Positions 45,223-54,108 of a DNA stretch of 64,000 nt are shown piece after piece; the first letter of the stretch is position 1; every line of letters begins with the position of its first letter. The stretch is taken from positions 1-64,000 of the forward strand of contig CAYUNT010000003.1 of the NCBI GenBank assembly GCA_964446285.1. Direction: 5' to 3'. A model generated the notes under the pieces. That model was not told where the DNA came from. It did no database searches and saw only the letters and a program-made list of their open reading frames with translations. Made by a program: the position numbers and the translations under genes. This stretch comes from CAYUNT01 sp964446285 (GTDB lineage: Bacteria; Sumerlaeota; Sumerlaeia; SLMS01; CAYUNT01).

Positions 45223-47196
45223 TTAATCCGTCACAAGTTCCGGATTGAATCGCGGCTTGAGCGAACGGCGCGCGTCGCTCAGATATTCCTGAAGAACAGT
45301 CTGGCGGCGGGCCATCAGGCGCGCCACTTCGAGTTGCTTCATGTCCTCGATGAATTTCTCGCGCGTGGGAGATTCCCTGGCGAGAATTTTGCACACAAAG
45401 ACGCTCCGCGGCAGATCGCCGTATTTCACGCCCGAGGCGATGAATGTATCGCCCACGGGGGTGCGCTTGATCCAGGAGGCCAGATCGCGAATCTGATTGT
45501 AGGGATAGCCGGCCTCTTCCATGAGGAACGGCTCAGCCGTCTTGCCGACGCTGGCTTTCATCTCCACGCCGGCGCTCGAAAGCGAATCGCCCGCCTTAAC
45601 CCGCTGGACGAGTTCCTGGGCCATTTTAACGGCTTCCGCCAGTCCTTTGCGATTCTTGATGTCATCCGCCAGGCGCTTCTTCACTTCGTCCATCGGCGGA
45701 ACATGTTTCGGGATCAGTGTTTTCATCTGGACAACGGCATATCCCTGGCCTGTGCCGATCACCTGGGTCGGCTCGGAATCCGGCTTCAACTCGGACATGT
45801 CGCTCATGTAATCGCTAACCGAGCCGATGCCGGGAATAAAGCTCGCGCCCACCTGGACCGGGCTGGTTTCGCGCACATCGCTTTGGACCGTTCGCGCGAT
45901 GGCATCGAGCGTCGTTTGGGTTCGGCGCGCTTCCTCGAAGACGGCGCGTTTTTGTTCGAGCAATTCATCCACTTTTGCCTGGCGAAGCAGACGCTCCACT
46001 TCCGGGCGCGCCTGCTCATAAGGCGTGTAGGATTCCGCCTCGCGCGAAACCACTTGCATAATTACCCAGCCGCGCGGGGTCAGGATGGGCTTGCTCACTT
46101 CGTCAACCGGCAGCGAGAAGGCCGCCTGGACATATTCCTTGCCCCAGGCTTCTTCCATGTCCTTGGTGATCGGATTGGAAAGCAGTCCGCCCAGTTTGAC
46201 GGGGGGCGCGTCTTTTTCCTCGGTGAATTTGGCGTTCTGCGGGTCTTCCGAGAATTCATCAGCCAGGGCTGAAAGCGGAGTTCCCTGCTGGGATTTTGCA
46301 TAGATGTCGTCGATCTGCTTGCGCTTGGCTTCGGCCTCTTCCGCCGTGGCCGCGATCAATACTTGGCGGATGCGGGCGCCCTCGGGTTTGCGGTATTTTT
46401 CGCCTTTGATCTTTTCATACTCCGCCTTTACCGCGTCTTCAGGAACCTGCGCCTGGCGGAGGAAATCCGAACGGTTGAGAGAAACATAACGATACACGGC
46501 GCGATCAGGCACTTCGAGTTCCTGTTGGCGCGCCTCGTATTCCTTCACAATTTCCTGATCCGAAGCGGTTGCTTTTTCGGCGTAGGTCTGAGCGTCCAGG
46601 CGGGCGTATTCCATTCCGATCTTGGACTTTTCCAAAGAATACTCCGACCACAGCTCATTCAACGTCACGTGCGCGGGCGCTTCTACGAGCATCCGCGCCT
46701 TGGCGATTTTGTAAGAGTCGCGTTGTTGCGCGATCCAGGTGCGGAAATCCATCTGCGACGAAACCGCTTTTACGATCTGCTGGGCCGAATAGCCCGGGAA
46801 CATTTGCGAGATGTATTGCGTCAATTCATCCTTGGTGACTTCGATTCCGCGATCCTTTGCCAGCTGGCGCAGGACTTCAAGGTTCACCGCTTCTTCGGCC
46901 ACCTGGCGGTTCGAGAAGGCATTTTCCAGGCGCGAGACGTCTTGTCCGCCCAGTTGACGGGCGATGTCCATCATGAGTTCGCGTTTGGCCCGCTGCATCT
47001 CATGCACACCGATTTTGGTGGTCCCGAATCCCGAGGGCGACTTCACCTCGACGAACGTCAGGCTGCTTTGCATATCCTCCTGCGCCCTTCGGTTGGAACT
47101 GCTGCCCCATCCGTAAAAAAGGACGAAAGAGGGAATGACCAAGATCAGCGTGATCTTTAGAACGTTTCGCATCTGCGAGCGCATTACCTTCATCAT
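45223..47196 (-). CDS. PpiD/SurA-like membrane-anchored peptidyl-prolyl isomerase
   Basis: 657 residues. A short cytoplasmic tail, one membrane helix (about 14-30), then a SurA-type N-terminal region (NAFSNRQVAEEAVNLEVLRQ, LTQYISQMFPGYSAQ). A parvulin-like domain (about 275-415) shows RIRQVLIAATAEEAEAKR, LADEFSEDPQNA, KLGGLLSNPITKDM and ILTPRGWVIMQVVSREA. A second helical region and a degenerate parvulin-like part follow. PpiD-type proteins help fold outer-membrane and secreted proteins leaving the Sec channel. AGGAG lies 11-12 bases before the ATG; two Met codons are adjacent. Confidence 0.88.
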   Translation of the reverse strand: MMKVMRSQMRNVLKITLILVIPSFVLFYGWGSSSNRRAQEDMQSSLTFVEVKSPSGFGTTKIGVHEMQRAKRELMMDIARQLGGQDVSRLENAFSNRQVAEEAVNLEVLRQLAKDRGIEVTKDELTQYISQMFPGYSAQQIVKAVSSQMDFRTWIAQQRDSYKIAKARMLVEAPAHVTLNELWSEYSLEKSKIGMEYARLDAQTYAEKATASDQEIVKEYEARQQELEVPDRAVYRYVSLNRSDFLRQAQVPEDAVKAEYEKIKGEKYRKPEGARIRQVLIAATAEEAEAKRKQIDDIYAKSQQGTPLSALADEFSEDPQNAKFTEEKDAPPVKLGGLLSNPITKDMEEAWGKEYVQAAFSLPVDEVSKPILTPRGWVIMQVVSREAESYTPYEQARPEVERLLRQAKVDELLEQKRAVFEEARRTQTTLDAIARTVQSDVRETSPVQVGASFIPGIGSVSDYMSDMSELKPDSEPTQVIGTGQGYAVVQMKTLIPKHVPPMDEVKKRLADDIKNRKGLAEAVKMAQELVQRVKAGDSLSSAGVEMKASVGKTAEPFLMEEAGYPYNQIRDLASWIKRTPVGDTFIASGVKYGDLPRSVFVCKILARESPTREKFIEDMKQLEVARLMARRQTVLQEYLSDARRSLKPRFNPELVTD

Positions 47197-47747
47197 GGCC
47201 GTAACTTGCTCCTGAAAATCCCGCGCGGGGATGCGGAATAGGGAAAAACCGCGAAGAGTTTATTCCATGGAAAAAAACAGGCGGAACGGATGAGTGCGAA
47301 CAGAATCCACCCGCCAAATAGGCAAGGCTGATGCCAATGGCCGCCGCCTTGCAAGCCAAATTGCCAGAATGGAGCGATTGTTCGATTTTGCTTTCTTCCT
47401 TTCAGTCGGAAACTGCCGCAAACGCGCTGCGCTCCCTTTCTGCATGTATCTTAATAATCTGTTTCCTTGACAGCCAGGGGGGGTATCGCGACACTCCGCG
47501 AGCTTGGGCGGGGGTATGAATGCCTTTTACCGCCCGAATCCTGCCTGATCCAGACGGTCTTATGGGAAAGTTCACATCCGTTTTAGCGGGAATCTTCCCC
47601 CTCGCCCCCGACGGGAGCGAAGGCCAGGGCCGTATTTCCGGGGCTTTTCTCGACTGACAGGCTGACGGATTCTATTCCGCGCGGGCGCGCTCAACCTGCC
47701 CCGAGAGGGGATTGCGCGCGCCGCCAGCGCAAAGGACAACGTGCGTC
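47197..47747. other. Divergent intergenic region upstream of fusA
   Basis: 551 bases lie between the divergent foldase gene and fusA. No coding frame, tRNA or family repeat is convincing. GC-rich stretches near 47600-47660 (CCCCCTCGCCCCCGACGGGA) could fold but do not match a known leader. Confidence 0.4.
47467..47495 (+). promoter_or_regulatory. Possible promoter upstream of fusA
   Basis: A perfect TTGACA (47467-47472) is followed after 17 bp by GACACT (47490-47495), a weak -10. It lies about 250 nt before fusA. The -35 match is good but the -10 is poor, so this is a suggestion. Confidence 0.3.
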
Positions 47748-49835
47748 ATGGCTCGCAAAGTCTCTCTCGACCGCATCCGAAACATCGGCATCATGGCCCA
47801 TATCGATGCCGGTAAAACCACCACAACGGAACGCATTCTGTATTACAGCGGCGTTACCTACAAAATGGGCGAGGTCCATGATGGCGCGGCGGAAATGGAC
47901 TGGATGGAACAGGAGCGCGAACGCGGAATCACAATCACTTCCGCCGCCACGCGTTGCGAATGGAATAAACACATCATCAATATCATAGACACGCCCGGGC
48001 ACGTTGACTTCACCGTCGAAGTCGAGCGTTCGATCCGCGTTCTCGACGGCGCGGTGGCGCTGTTTTGCGCGGTGGGCGGCGTCGAACCGCAATCGGAGAC
48101 AGTATGGCGCCAGGCGGACCGCTACGGTGTTCCACGCATGGCCTTCGTGAACAAAATGGACCGCATCGGCGCGGATTTCTTCTCGTGCGTTCAGATGATG
48201 CGCGACCGCCTCAATGCCCATCCCGTTCCGCTCCAGATTCCCATCGGCGCCGAGGATAAATTCCGAGGCATCATCGACCTCGTGGCAATGGAAGCTCGCA
48301 TCTGGCCCGAGACGGAGGATGACAAAGACAAGGGGGCGAAATTCGAGCATGGCCCGGTTCCCGAGGCGCTTATGCCCTTGGCGCGTGAATGGCGCGAGAA
48401 GATGCTCGAATCGCTGGCCGAATATGACGATGCCTTCGCGGAGAAGTTCCTTGAGGAAAGCGAGTTCTCGACCGCGGAACTCAAGGAACAAATCCGCCGC
48501 TCGACGCTTTCGGCGAAAATCTGCCCCGTGCTGTGCGGCTCGGCGTTCAAGAACAAAGGCGTTCAACTTCTGCTCGATGCGGTTGTGGACTATCTGCCTT
48601 CGCCGCTTGATACGAAGTCGATTATGGGCGAGGACCCCGACTCGGGCGAGCCGGTCGAGCGCCGCGTGGACGATGACGAGAAGTTTTCCGCCCTTTGCTT
48701 CAAGGTGCAGAAAGACCCCAAAGGCGTGGATAAACTGTTTTACATCCGCGTCTATTCGGGCGTGGCGAAGGCCGGCAGCTACATCATGAACGTGAACAAG
48801 GACCGCAACGAGCGGCTCTCGCGCGTATTTCACATGCACGCCATGCACCGCGAAGCGACGGACGATATCCGCACGGGTGACATCGTGGCGGCCGTCGGCC
48901 TGAAGGAAACGCGGACGGGCGACACGCTCTGCGACCCGGACTACCCGATCTATCTCGAACCGCCGACCTTCCCCGAGCCGGTTGTCTCGATCGCCATCGA
49001 ACCGAAAACCAAGCAGGATCAAGACAAACTGAGCCTTTCGCTCCAGCGCCTGGCCGAAGAAGACCCAACCTTCCGCGTAGCGAGCGATGAGGAAACCGGA
49101 CAGACGATTATTTCGGGCATGGGCGAATTGCACCTCGAGATCATCGTGGACCGTCTGCGGCGCGAGTTCAACGTCGAGGCGAACATCGGGCGCCCGCAAG
49201 TGGCTTACCGCGAGACGATCACGAAGAAAGTCGAGCAGCAGGGCCGTTTTGTGCGCCAGAGCGGCGGGCGCGGACAGTTCGGCGATTGCTATTTGCGCAT
49301 CGAACCGAACGATCCGGGCTACGGATTCACGTTCAAAAACGAAATTGTGGGCGGCACTATCCCGCGCGAATACATTCCAGCCATCGAGCAGGGCATCATC
49401 GAAGCCATGCGCAACGGCGTCCTCGCCGGATTCCCCGTTGTCGATATTCGCGCCACGGTGTATGATGGATCGTTCCACCCGGTGGACTCCTCGGAAATGG
49501 CCTTCAAGATCGCGGCCTCCATCGGATTCAAAGAGGCCTGCCGCAAGGCGGACCCGATTCTCCTCGAACCGATCATGGAGCTTGAGGTCACCACCCCGGC
49601 GGAGTATCTGGGCGACGTGATGGGCAACTTGCAGCAGCGCCGCGCCAAGGTGTCGGAAATCCGCACGCGCGCCGGACTCCAAATCATCGCGGCTCAGGTG
49701 CCTTTGTCCGACATGTTTGGTTATGCAAACTCGTTGCGTTCACTTTCGCAGGGGCGCGCCAATTACTCGATGGAGTTCTCACACTACGAAGCGGTTCCAG
49801 CGAGCGTGGCGGAAAAAATCCTCGGCGGGAAATAA
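47748..49835 (+). CDS. fusA: Translation elongation factor G
   Basis: 695 residues from the ATG at 47748 (AAAGGA eleven bases upstream); the longer frame from 47712 is not supported. The GTPase drives ribosomal translocation. G-domain motifs: [15 protein letters not shown] (G1), [10 protein letters not shown] (G2), [17 protein letters not shown] (G3) and NKMDRIGAD (G4). Domain II, the domain III region and [16 protein letters not shown] follow, then domains IV-V with [14 protein letters not shown] and [20 protein letters not shown]. It stands alone, not in a str operon with rpsL, rpsG or tuf. Confidence 0.98.
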   Translation: MARKVSLDRIRNIGIMAHIDAGKTTTTERILYYSGVTYKMGEVHDGAAEMDWMEQERERGITITSAATRCEWNKHIINIIDTPGHVDFTVEVERSIRVLDGAVALFCAVGGVEPQSETVWRQADRYGVPRMAFVNKMDRIGADFFSCVQMMRDRLNAHPVPLQIPIGAEDKFRGIIDLVAMEARIWPETEDDKDKGAKFEHGPVPEALMPLAREWREKMLESLAEYDDAFAEKFLEESEFSTAELKEQIRRSTLSAKICPVLCGSAFKNKGVQLLLDAVVDYLPSPLDTKSIMGEDPDSGEPVERRVDDDEKFSALCFKVQKDPKGVDKLFYIRVYSGVAKAGSYIMNVNKDRNERLSRVFHMHAMHREATDDIRTGDIVAAVGLKETRTGDTLCDPDYPIYLEPPTFPEPVVSIAIEPKTKQDQDKLSLSLQRLAEEDPTFRVASDEETGQTIISGMGELHLEIIVDRLRREFNVEANIGRPQVAYRETITKKVEQQGRFVRQSGGRGQFGDCYLRIEPNDPGYGFTFKNEIVGGTIPREYIPAIEQGIIEAMRNGVLAGFPVVDIRATVYDGSFHPVDSSEMAFKIAASIGFKEACRKADPILLEPIMELEVTTPAEYLGDVMGNLQQRRAKVSEIRTRAGLQIIAAQVPLSDMFGYANSLRSLSQGRANYSMEFSHYEAVPASVAEKILGGK

Positions 49836-49946
49836 GGCGGCGCATTGCGCCCGTTTCTTTTTTACCTTCGCCGGTCCTCTCTTCTTTTTATGTTCCTTTC
49901 GCATTTTTCGCGGTAAATTCTTCTATTTTCCGGGGGAAATTTGCCC

Positions 49947-50981
49947 ATGTCCCAGCGTCTGCGCGTTGGAATCCTCGGCGCCAAAGCCTATACGGCGCGC
50001 GAACTCGCCGTCATCCTGACACGCCACCCGCACGCCGAAATCACGGCGTTGCAGGGGCGCGATAAAGAGCCGCTCGCCTTCGAGGCGTTTCACGGTCAAT
50101 TCCGCGGACGCGGACTGCCGCCGATTGTCCCCGCTGACCTCGATGCGCTGGCGGCCAACTGCGATGTGGTTTTTCTCGCGCTGCCGCACATGGCAAGCAT
50201 CGCCTATGTGCCGCGGCTGCTGGAGGCAGGCGTTCGCGTGATCGACCTCTCCGCCGATTTCCGTTTCCGCGATCCGGCAGTGTATGAGGCAACCTATGGC
50301 ATCCGCCACGAAGCGCCCGCGCTTTGCGCTGAGGCGGTCTATGGCCTGCCCGAACTCCACCGCGCGCGCATCGCCGGGGCGAAACTCGTCGGCAATCCGG
50401 GCTGCTACCCGACGTCTGTGATTCTGGCGCTGGCGCCGCTCGTGAAAAACGGCCTCGTCCAGCCCGGAACGCTCATCGCCGACTGCAAATCCGGCGTTTC
50501 GGGCGCAGGGCGGGGACTCAGCGACACGGTGCATTACTGCGAGGCGAACGAGTCGATGAAAGCCTACAAAGTGGCCTCGCACCGCCATGCGCCGGAAATC
50601 GAGGACCAACTGAGCTGGCTGGCAGGCGAACCGCGGCTGCTGACCTTTGTTCCGCACCTGACGCCGATGGACCGGGGGATATGCACCACTTGCTATGCTT
50701 CGCTGCGGGATGCCGGCGCGGATGAAGCCACGATTCAAAAACTGTATGAGGATTTTTATCGCGGCGAGCCGTTTGTGCGCGTCTTGCCCGCGGGCGAATT
50801 CCCCAATACGAAAAACGTATCGTTCACCAATTTCTGCGATGTGGCCGTCCGGGTGGAAAAGCGGCTCGGACGTGTCATCGCAATGTCTGCCATCGACAAT
50901 CTAATAAAAGGGGCTAGCGGCCAGGCCGTGCAGTGCCTTAACGTGGCCTGTGGATGGTCCGAGACCGCCGGGCTGCTCTAG
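49947..50981 (+). CDS. argC: N-acetyl-gamma-glutamyl-phosphate reductase
   Basis: 344 residues from the ATG at 49947 (GGGGGA about ten bases upstream). It reduces N-acetylglutamyl phosphate with NADPH in arginine synthesis. RVGILGAKAYTARELAVIL is the nucleotide-binding start, VGNPGCYPTSVILAL holds the catalytic Cys, and HRHAPEI and FVPHLTPMDRG hold the catalytic and substrate-contacting histidines. No other arg gene is present. It is followed after 77 nt by the electron-transfer gene cluster. Confidence 0.97.
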   Translation: MSQRLRVGILGAKAYTARELAVILTRHPHAEITALQGRDKEPLAFEAFHGQFRGRGLPPIVPADLDALAANCDVVFLALPHMASIAYVPRLLEAGVRVIDLSADFRFRDPAVYEATYGIRHEAPALCAEAVYGLPELHRARIAGAKLVGNPGCYPTSVILALAPLVKNGLVQPGTLIADCKSGVSGAGRGLSDTVHYCEANESMKAYKVASHRHAPEIEDQLSWLAGEPRLLTFVPHLTPMDRGICTTCYASLRDAGADEATIQKLYEDFYRGEPFVRVLPAGEFPNTKNVSFTNFCDVAVRVEKRLGRVIAMSAIDNLIKGASGQAVQCLNVACGWSETAGLL

Positions 50982-51058
50982 GCCCCTTGCGGAATGCCGT
51001 CACCCGCGCGGTTTGTTGCAGGAGCATCGAATTTCCTTTTTCATTCGGCGCATTGCTG

Positions 51059-51340
51059 ATGAAATCGCCGCCATTCCGCCGCCGCTCGCGCCTGATCCTT
51101 CGCATTTTGCAAAGGGCGGCGCTTGCCGCGGCGATTTTGCTTTTGGCCGCAGGAGCCTATTACCGGCGAAAATCTTATGAACCCGACGCGGATGAATTCG
51201 GCGTCGTCACCTTTTCGCGAGTCCGCGACATCGAAATCACATCCGACTCCACCTTTGGCGGCGTGGTCCGCAAGGGCGCGCGCCTCTATTCTACCTACGA
51301 CCGCAACGCCGAGCACGGCAAACGCGCCTGCCCCACTTGA
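51059..51340 (+). CDS. Small membrane-anchored protein
   Basis: 93 residues. An Arg-rich N-terminus and one membrane helix (ILQRAALAAAILLLAAGAYY) are followed by a short extracytoplasmic part (EFGVVTFSRVRDIEITSD). No family was recognised. Its stop overlaps the upstream-most possible start of the ferredoxin gene and is 33 nt from the preferred one. Cotranscription suggests a structural or electron-transfer accessory role. Confidence 0.5.
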   Translation: MKSPPFRRRSRLILRILQRAALAAAILLLAAGAYYRRKSYEPDADEFGVVTFSRVRDIEITSDSTFGGVVRKGARLYSTYDRNAEHGKRACPT

Positions 51341-51372
51341 CAATAAAATCCGCGAGAGGTCATGGCGGCCTC

Positions 51373-52212
51373 GTGAACAAACTCTTGATATATAAAAGAA
51401 GGATTATTCAGTCCCTGTCGCTGGTTCTGCTGCACAGCTCGTGGGGGCCGGAAGCCAAATGGCTGTGCCTGCCCGTCCTGAGCTGCCACTCGTGCCGCCT
51501 GTCGTGGTTTGCGTGCCCGGTGGGCGTATTGGTGCAATATGCGGGAAATCACCTGTTTCCCTTTTTCGCGCTCGGAACACTGCTGCTGGCGGGCGTGCTG
51601 TTTGGGCGGCTGTTTTGCGGATGGGTTTGCCCGTTCGGGTTTTTGCAGGATTTGCTTTTCAAACTGCCGACGCGGAAATTCCTGCTGCCGCGCTGGACGC
51701 GATGGCTGAAATACGGCGTTCTCGGCGCGATGGCGCTGGCGATTCCGTATGTGCTGGGCGGAGAAACGCTATATTCATTCTGCCGAGTCTGCCCGGCATC
51801 AGCGCTGCAGGTTTCGATCCCCAACCTGATCGCGGGAAGTGCGCTTAGCGGACCGACGCTGATGAAGCTGGGATTTCTCGCGGGAATTTTGGTGATGGTT
51901 GTTGCCACGAGCCGCGCGTTTTGCAAAATTCTGTGTCCGCTGGGCGCCCTTTTCGCTCCGCTCAACCACCTGAGCTTCTGGACGGTCGGAAAGGTCCCCG
52001 AGGAAGGCGATTGCCTGAAATGCGGCAAGTGCGACCGCGTGTGCATGATGGACGGCGCGCCTTCGGAACGCATCGCGTCGGGCGTCGCGCCCAATCGCAT
52101 GGCGGAATGCATCGTCTGCCATGAATGCGGAAAGGCGTGCCCGGTGACAGTGCGCGAACTGCGCAGCGCAGGCGGCTCGTCATCGGCCGATTCCAAACCG
52201 CCCGCGGATTAA
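51373..52212 (+). CDS. NapH/NosR-type membrane 4Fe-4S protein
   Basis: 279 residues from a GTG at 51373, giving MNKLLIYKRRIIQSLSL; a TTG at 51337 would extend it. Four to five membrane helices carry the paired cysteine motifs SCHSCRLSWFACPVG and LFCGWVCPFGFLQD, then FCRVCPASA and FCKILCPLGA. The C-terminal domain holds a ferredoxin pair, CLKCGKCDRVCMM and CIVCHECGKACPV. The family passes electrons across or along the membrane to periplasmic or cytosolic reductases (nitrate, nitrous oxide, methylamine systems). No such reductase lies here; instead PduS/PduT-like genes follow. Confidence 0.85.
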   Translation: MNKLLIYKRRIIQSLSLVLLHSSWGPEAKWLCLPVLSCHSCRLSWFACPVGVLVQYAGNHLFPFFALGTLLLAGVLFGRLFCGWVCPFGFLQDLLFKLPTRKFLLPRWTRWLKYGVLGAMALAIPYVLGGETLYSFCRVCPASALQVSIPNLIAGSALSGPTLMKLGFLAGILVMVVATSRAFCKILCPLGALFAPLNHLSFWTVGKVPEEGDCLKCGKCDRVCMMDGAPSERIASGVAPNRMAECIVCHECGKACPVTVRELRSAGGSSSADSKPPAD

Positions 52213-52217
52213 GCGCC

Positions 52218-52472
52218 ATGAGTTCTGTTCAACCAGCTGCTTATTCCAGCAACGATCTCGCCGAGCGCCTGCGGCGTCATTCCGACCGGATTTGTTCGCT
52301 GATTCTTTACAGCGATTTGCCGTGGATCGACGTCGAACTGGAAATCAACGCGATGCGCAACGTCGTCGAGGACGAAGCGCCCGAGCAGGCGGACCTTTTC
52401 GAGCGCCTGTATGCCGCGCGTTTCCGCCGCATCCGCGATCAATGGCGCGAGGCGGAGGATTATTCCTGGTAA
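52218..52472 (+). CDS. Small conserved-looking protein of unknown function
   Basis: 84 residues starting 6 nt after the ferredoxin gene stop. The sequence is acidic and probably helical (NDLAERLRRHSDRICSLILY, LEINAMRNVVEDEAPEQADL, RIRDQWREAEDYSW). No family is recognised. Tight spacing implies the same operon and a role tied to the electron-transfer cluster. Confidence 0.55.
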   Translation: MSSVQPAAYSSNDLAERLRRHSDRICSLILYSDLPWIDVELEINAMRNVVEDEAPEQADLFERLYAARFRRIRDQWREAEDYSW

Positions 52473-52561
52473 TGAGCGGCGGGCCGGATTCCACCGAGGC
52501 GCGCGGGGCAAAGGCGCTTGATTTCCAGGCGGATTGCGGAGATTGTCCCGGTGCGAAGGAT

Positions 52562-52618
52562 ACTGGTGGCTTGGGCGTCTCGCCCAAGGTTCTTTGCAGG
52601 CTATTCAGATAAGTTTGT
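52562..52618 (+). repeat. Dispersed hairpin element, copy in operon
   Basis: A perfect stem CTTGGGCG-TCT-CGCCCAAG (52570-52588) follows CTGGTGG, with a TTCTTTGCAGG tail. The element lies just before the PduS-like gene, whose reading frame runs back through it (VAWASRPRFF), a likely annotation trap. Confidence 0.8.
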
Positions 52619-52631
52619 AGAAAGGCGCGGC

Positions 52632-53942
52632 GTGAATCAGGACATCACTCCCGGGCAAATTCAGGCGAACGGCATCGTCGGCGCGGGCGGTGCGGGGTTC
52701 CCCACGCATGTGAAAATGGGAGCGAAGGCGGAGTTTTTCCTCCTCAACGCGGCCGAGTGCGAACCGCTGCTCCATAAGGACAAGGAACTCCTCGCGCATT
52801 ATCCCGAGGAAATTGTCGCGGGGATGCTCGCGGCGCGGCGGCTTGTCGGGGCGGCGAAATGCGTAATCGGCATCAAGGAAAAATACCACGCGGTGATCGA
52901 GGCGCTCGAACGCCGTCTGCCGCCGGAAATCACGCTGAAGGGCCTGACGGACACATATCCGTCGGGCGATGAATTTCTGCTCGTCTATGATGTGGCGGGC
53001 CGCGTGATTCCGCCGGGCGGGCTGCCGATTCATGTGGGATGCGTGGTGAACAACGTCGAGACGATGTTGAACGTCGGGCGCAACCGCCCCGTAACGCGCA
53101 AGTATCTTACGGTAGTGGGCGCGGCGAAAACACCCGTCACGCTGTGTGTTCCGCTGGGGATTTCCGTGAGCGAAGTGATTGCAGCGGCAGGCGGAGCGGC
53201 CATTGACCGCTACGAAATCCTTCTCAACGGCGCGATGATGGGCCGCTATTGCGCGGACCCGGGCGCGACGCCCGTAACGAAAACCACTGGCGGCATCTAT
53301 ATTTTGCCGCCCGATCATGTTCTGATCCGGCGCCACACGCGGACGTTCGAGACAGTGAACCGCATCGGGCGCGCGGCGTGCGATCAGTGTTCGTTTTGCA
53401 CGGAAATGTGTCCGCGTTACCTGCTCGGGCATCCAATCGAACCGCACAAAGCCATGCGGGCGCTTGGTTTTACGCGCGACAAGGCGGCGCATATTGTCGG
53501 GACGACGTTCTGCTGCGAGTGCAATATCTGCACGATGATTGCCTGCCCCGAAGACCTCGATCCGCGCAATGTCTGCATCCAGGACAAACGGCTCGTAAAG
53601 GAAATGGGCCTCAAATGGGAGCGCGGCGGACGCGAAATCAAGGCGCACCCGATGTATCCGCACCGCCGCACGCCTGTGAAGCGACTTATGGCGCGGCTCG
53701 GGCTGCTGGGATTCTCGAACACCGGGCCGTTACGCGAAGGCGTTGTGGCGGCCGAACGCGTGCGATTGCCTCTGCGCCAGCATGTGGGCGCGGCGTGCGA
53801 ACCCACGGTGCAACCCGGCCAGCGCGTCAAGGAGGGCGACGTGGTGGCAGCGCCTCCGACTGGGCAACTGGGCGTTCCGCTCCATGCCAGCATCAGCGGC
53901 ACAGTAACCGCCATCGCGCCCGAAATCGAAATCCGCGCCTAA
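52632..53942 (+). CDS. pduS: PduS/RnfC-like flavin and Fe-S oxidoreductase
   Basis: 436 residues from a GTG at 52632 (AAAGG six bases upstream). Domains in order: a RnfC/Nqo1-like FMN/NADH fold (GIVGAGGAGFPTHVK, LLNAAECEPLLHKDKELL), an SLBB-type domain (TPVTLCVPLGISVSEVI), two cluster sites CDQCSFCTEMCPRYLLGHP and CCECNICTMIACPEDLDP, and a barrel-like C-terminus (PTVQPGQRVKEGDVV). CPRYLLGHP and CPEDLDP are typical of PduS, the NADH-dependent cobalamin reductase of microcompartments. Similar proteins serve glycyl-radical microcompartments. The length is close to PduS (about 450). It follows a repeat element and precedes a PduT-like gene. Confidence 0.88.
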   Translation: MNQDITPGQIQANGIVGAGGAGFPTHVKMGAKAEFFLLNAAECEPLLHKDKELLAHYPEEIVAGMLAARRLVGAAKCVIGIKEKYHAVIEALERRLPPEITLKGLTDTYPSGDEFLLVYDVAGRVIPPGGLPIHVGCVVNNVETMLNVGRNRPVTRKYLTVVGAAKTPVTLCVPLGISVSEVIAAAGGAAIDRYEILLNGAMMGRYCADPGATPVTKTTGGIYILPPDHVLIRRHTRTFETVNRIGRAACDQCSFCTEMCPRYLLGHPIEPHKAMRALGFTRDKAAHIVGTTFCCECNICTMIACPEDLDPRNVCIQDKRLVKEMGLKWERGGREIKAHPMYPHRRTPVKRLMARLGLLGFSNTGPLREGVVAAERVRLPLRQHVGAACEPTVQPGQRVKEGDVVAAPPTGQLGVPLHASISGTVTAIAPEIEIRA

Positions 53943-53981
53943 AACTCTCATGCCGAACAGAATACTTTTGGGTGTGTCGTA

Positions 53982-54092
53982 AAAATGAGACCTATAGGAC
54001 CAATGGGACGAAGGGGACAATTTCCGACAAAGATACACACAGTTTGGTTTTCAATTCGGTATCAACCCACAACCCACAACCCACAACTCTTA
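53982..54092. repeat. 9-bp and 7-bp repeats between pduS- and pduT-like genes
   Basis: Nonamers ATGAGACCT, ATAGGACCA, ATGGGACGA and AGGGGACAA are followed, after an AT-rich spacer, by CACAACC heptamers. The block interrupts what would otherwise be a simple gene pair. Confidence 0.8.
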
Positions 54093-54108
54093 AGGAGCCT
54101 CCTCCCCA

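Noticed and set aside
47691..49682. A 663-codon open frame on the minus strand opposite fusA
   Set aside because: It is antisense to a full-length EF-G with all motifs; long antisense frames are expected in GC-rich DNA.
52518..52631. N-terminal extension of the PduS-like protein (VAWASRPRFF)
   Set aside because: It translates a dispersed hairpin element also found elsewhere; the GTG at 52632 has a ribosome-binding site and matches the family start.
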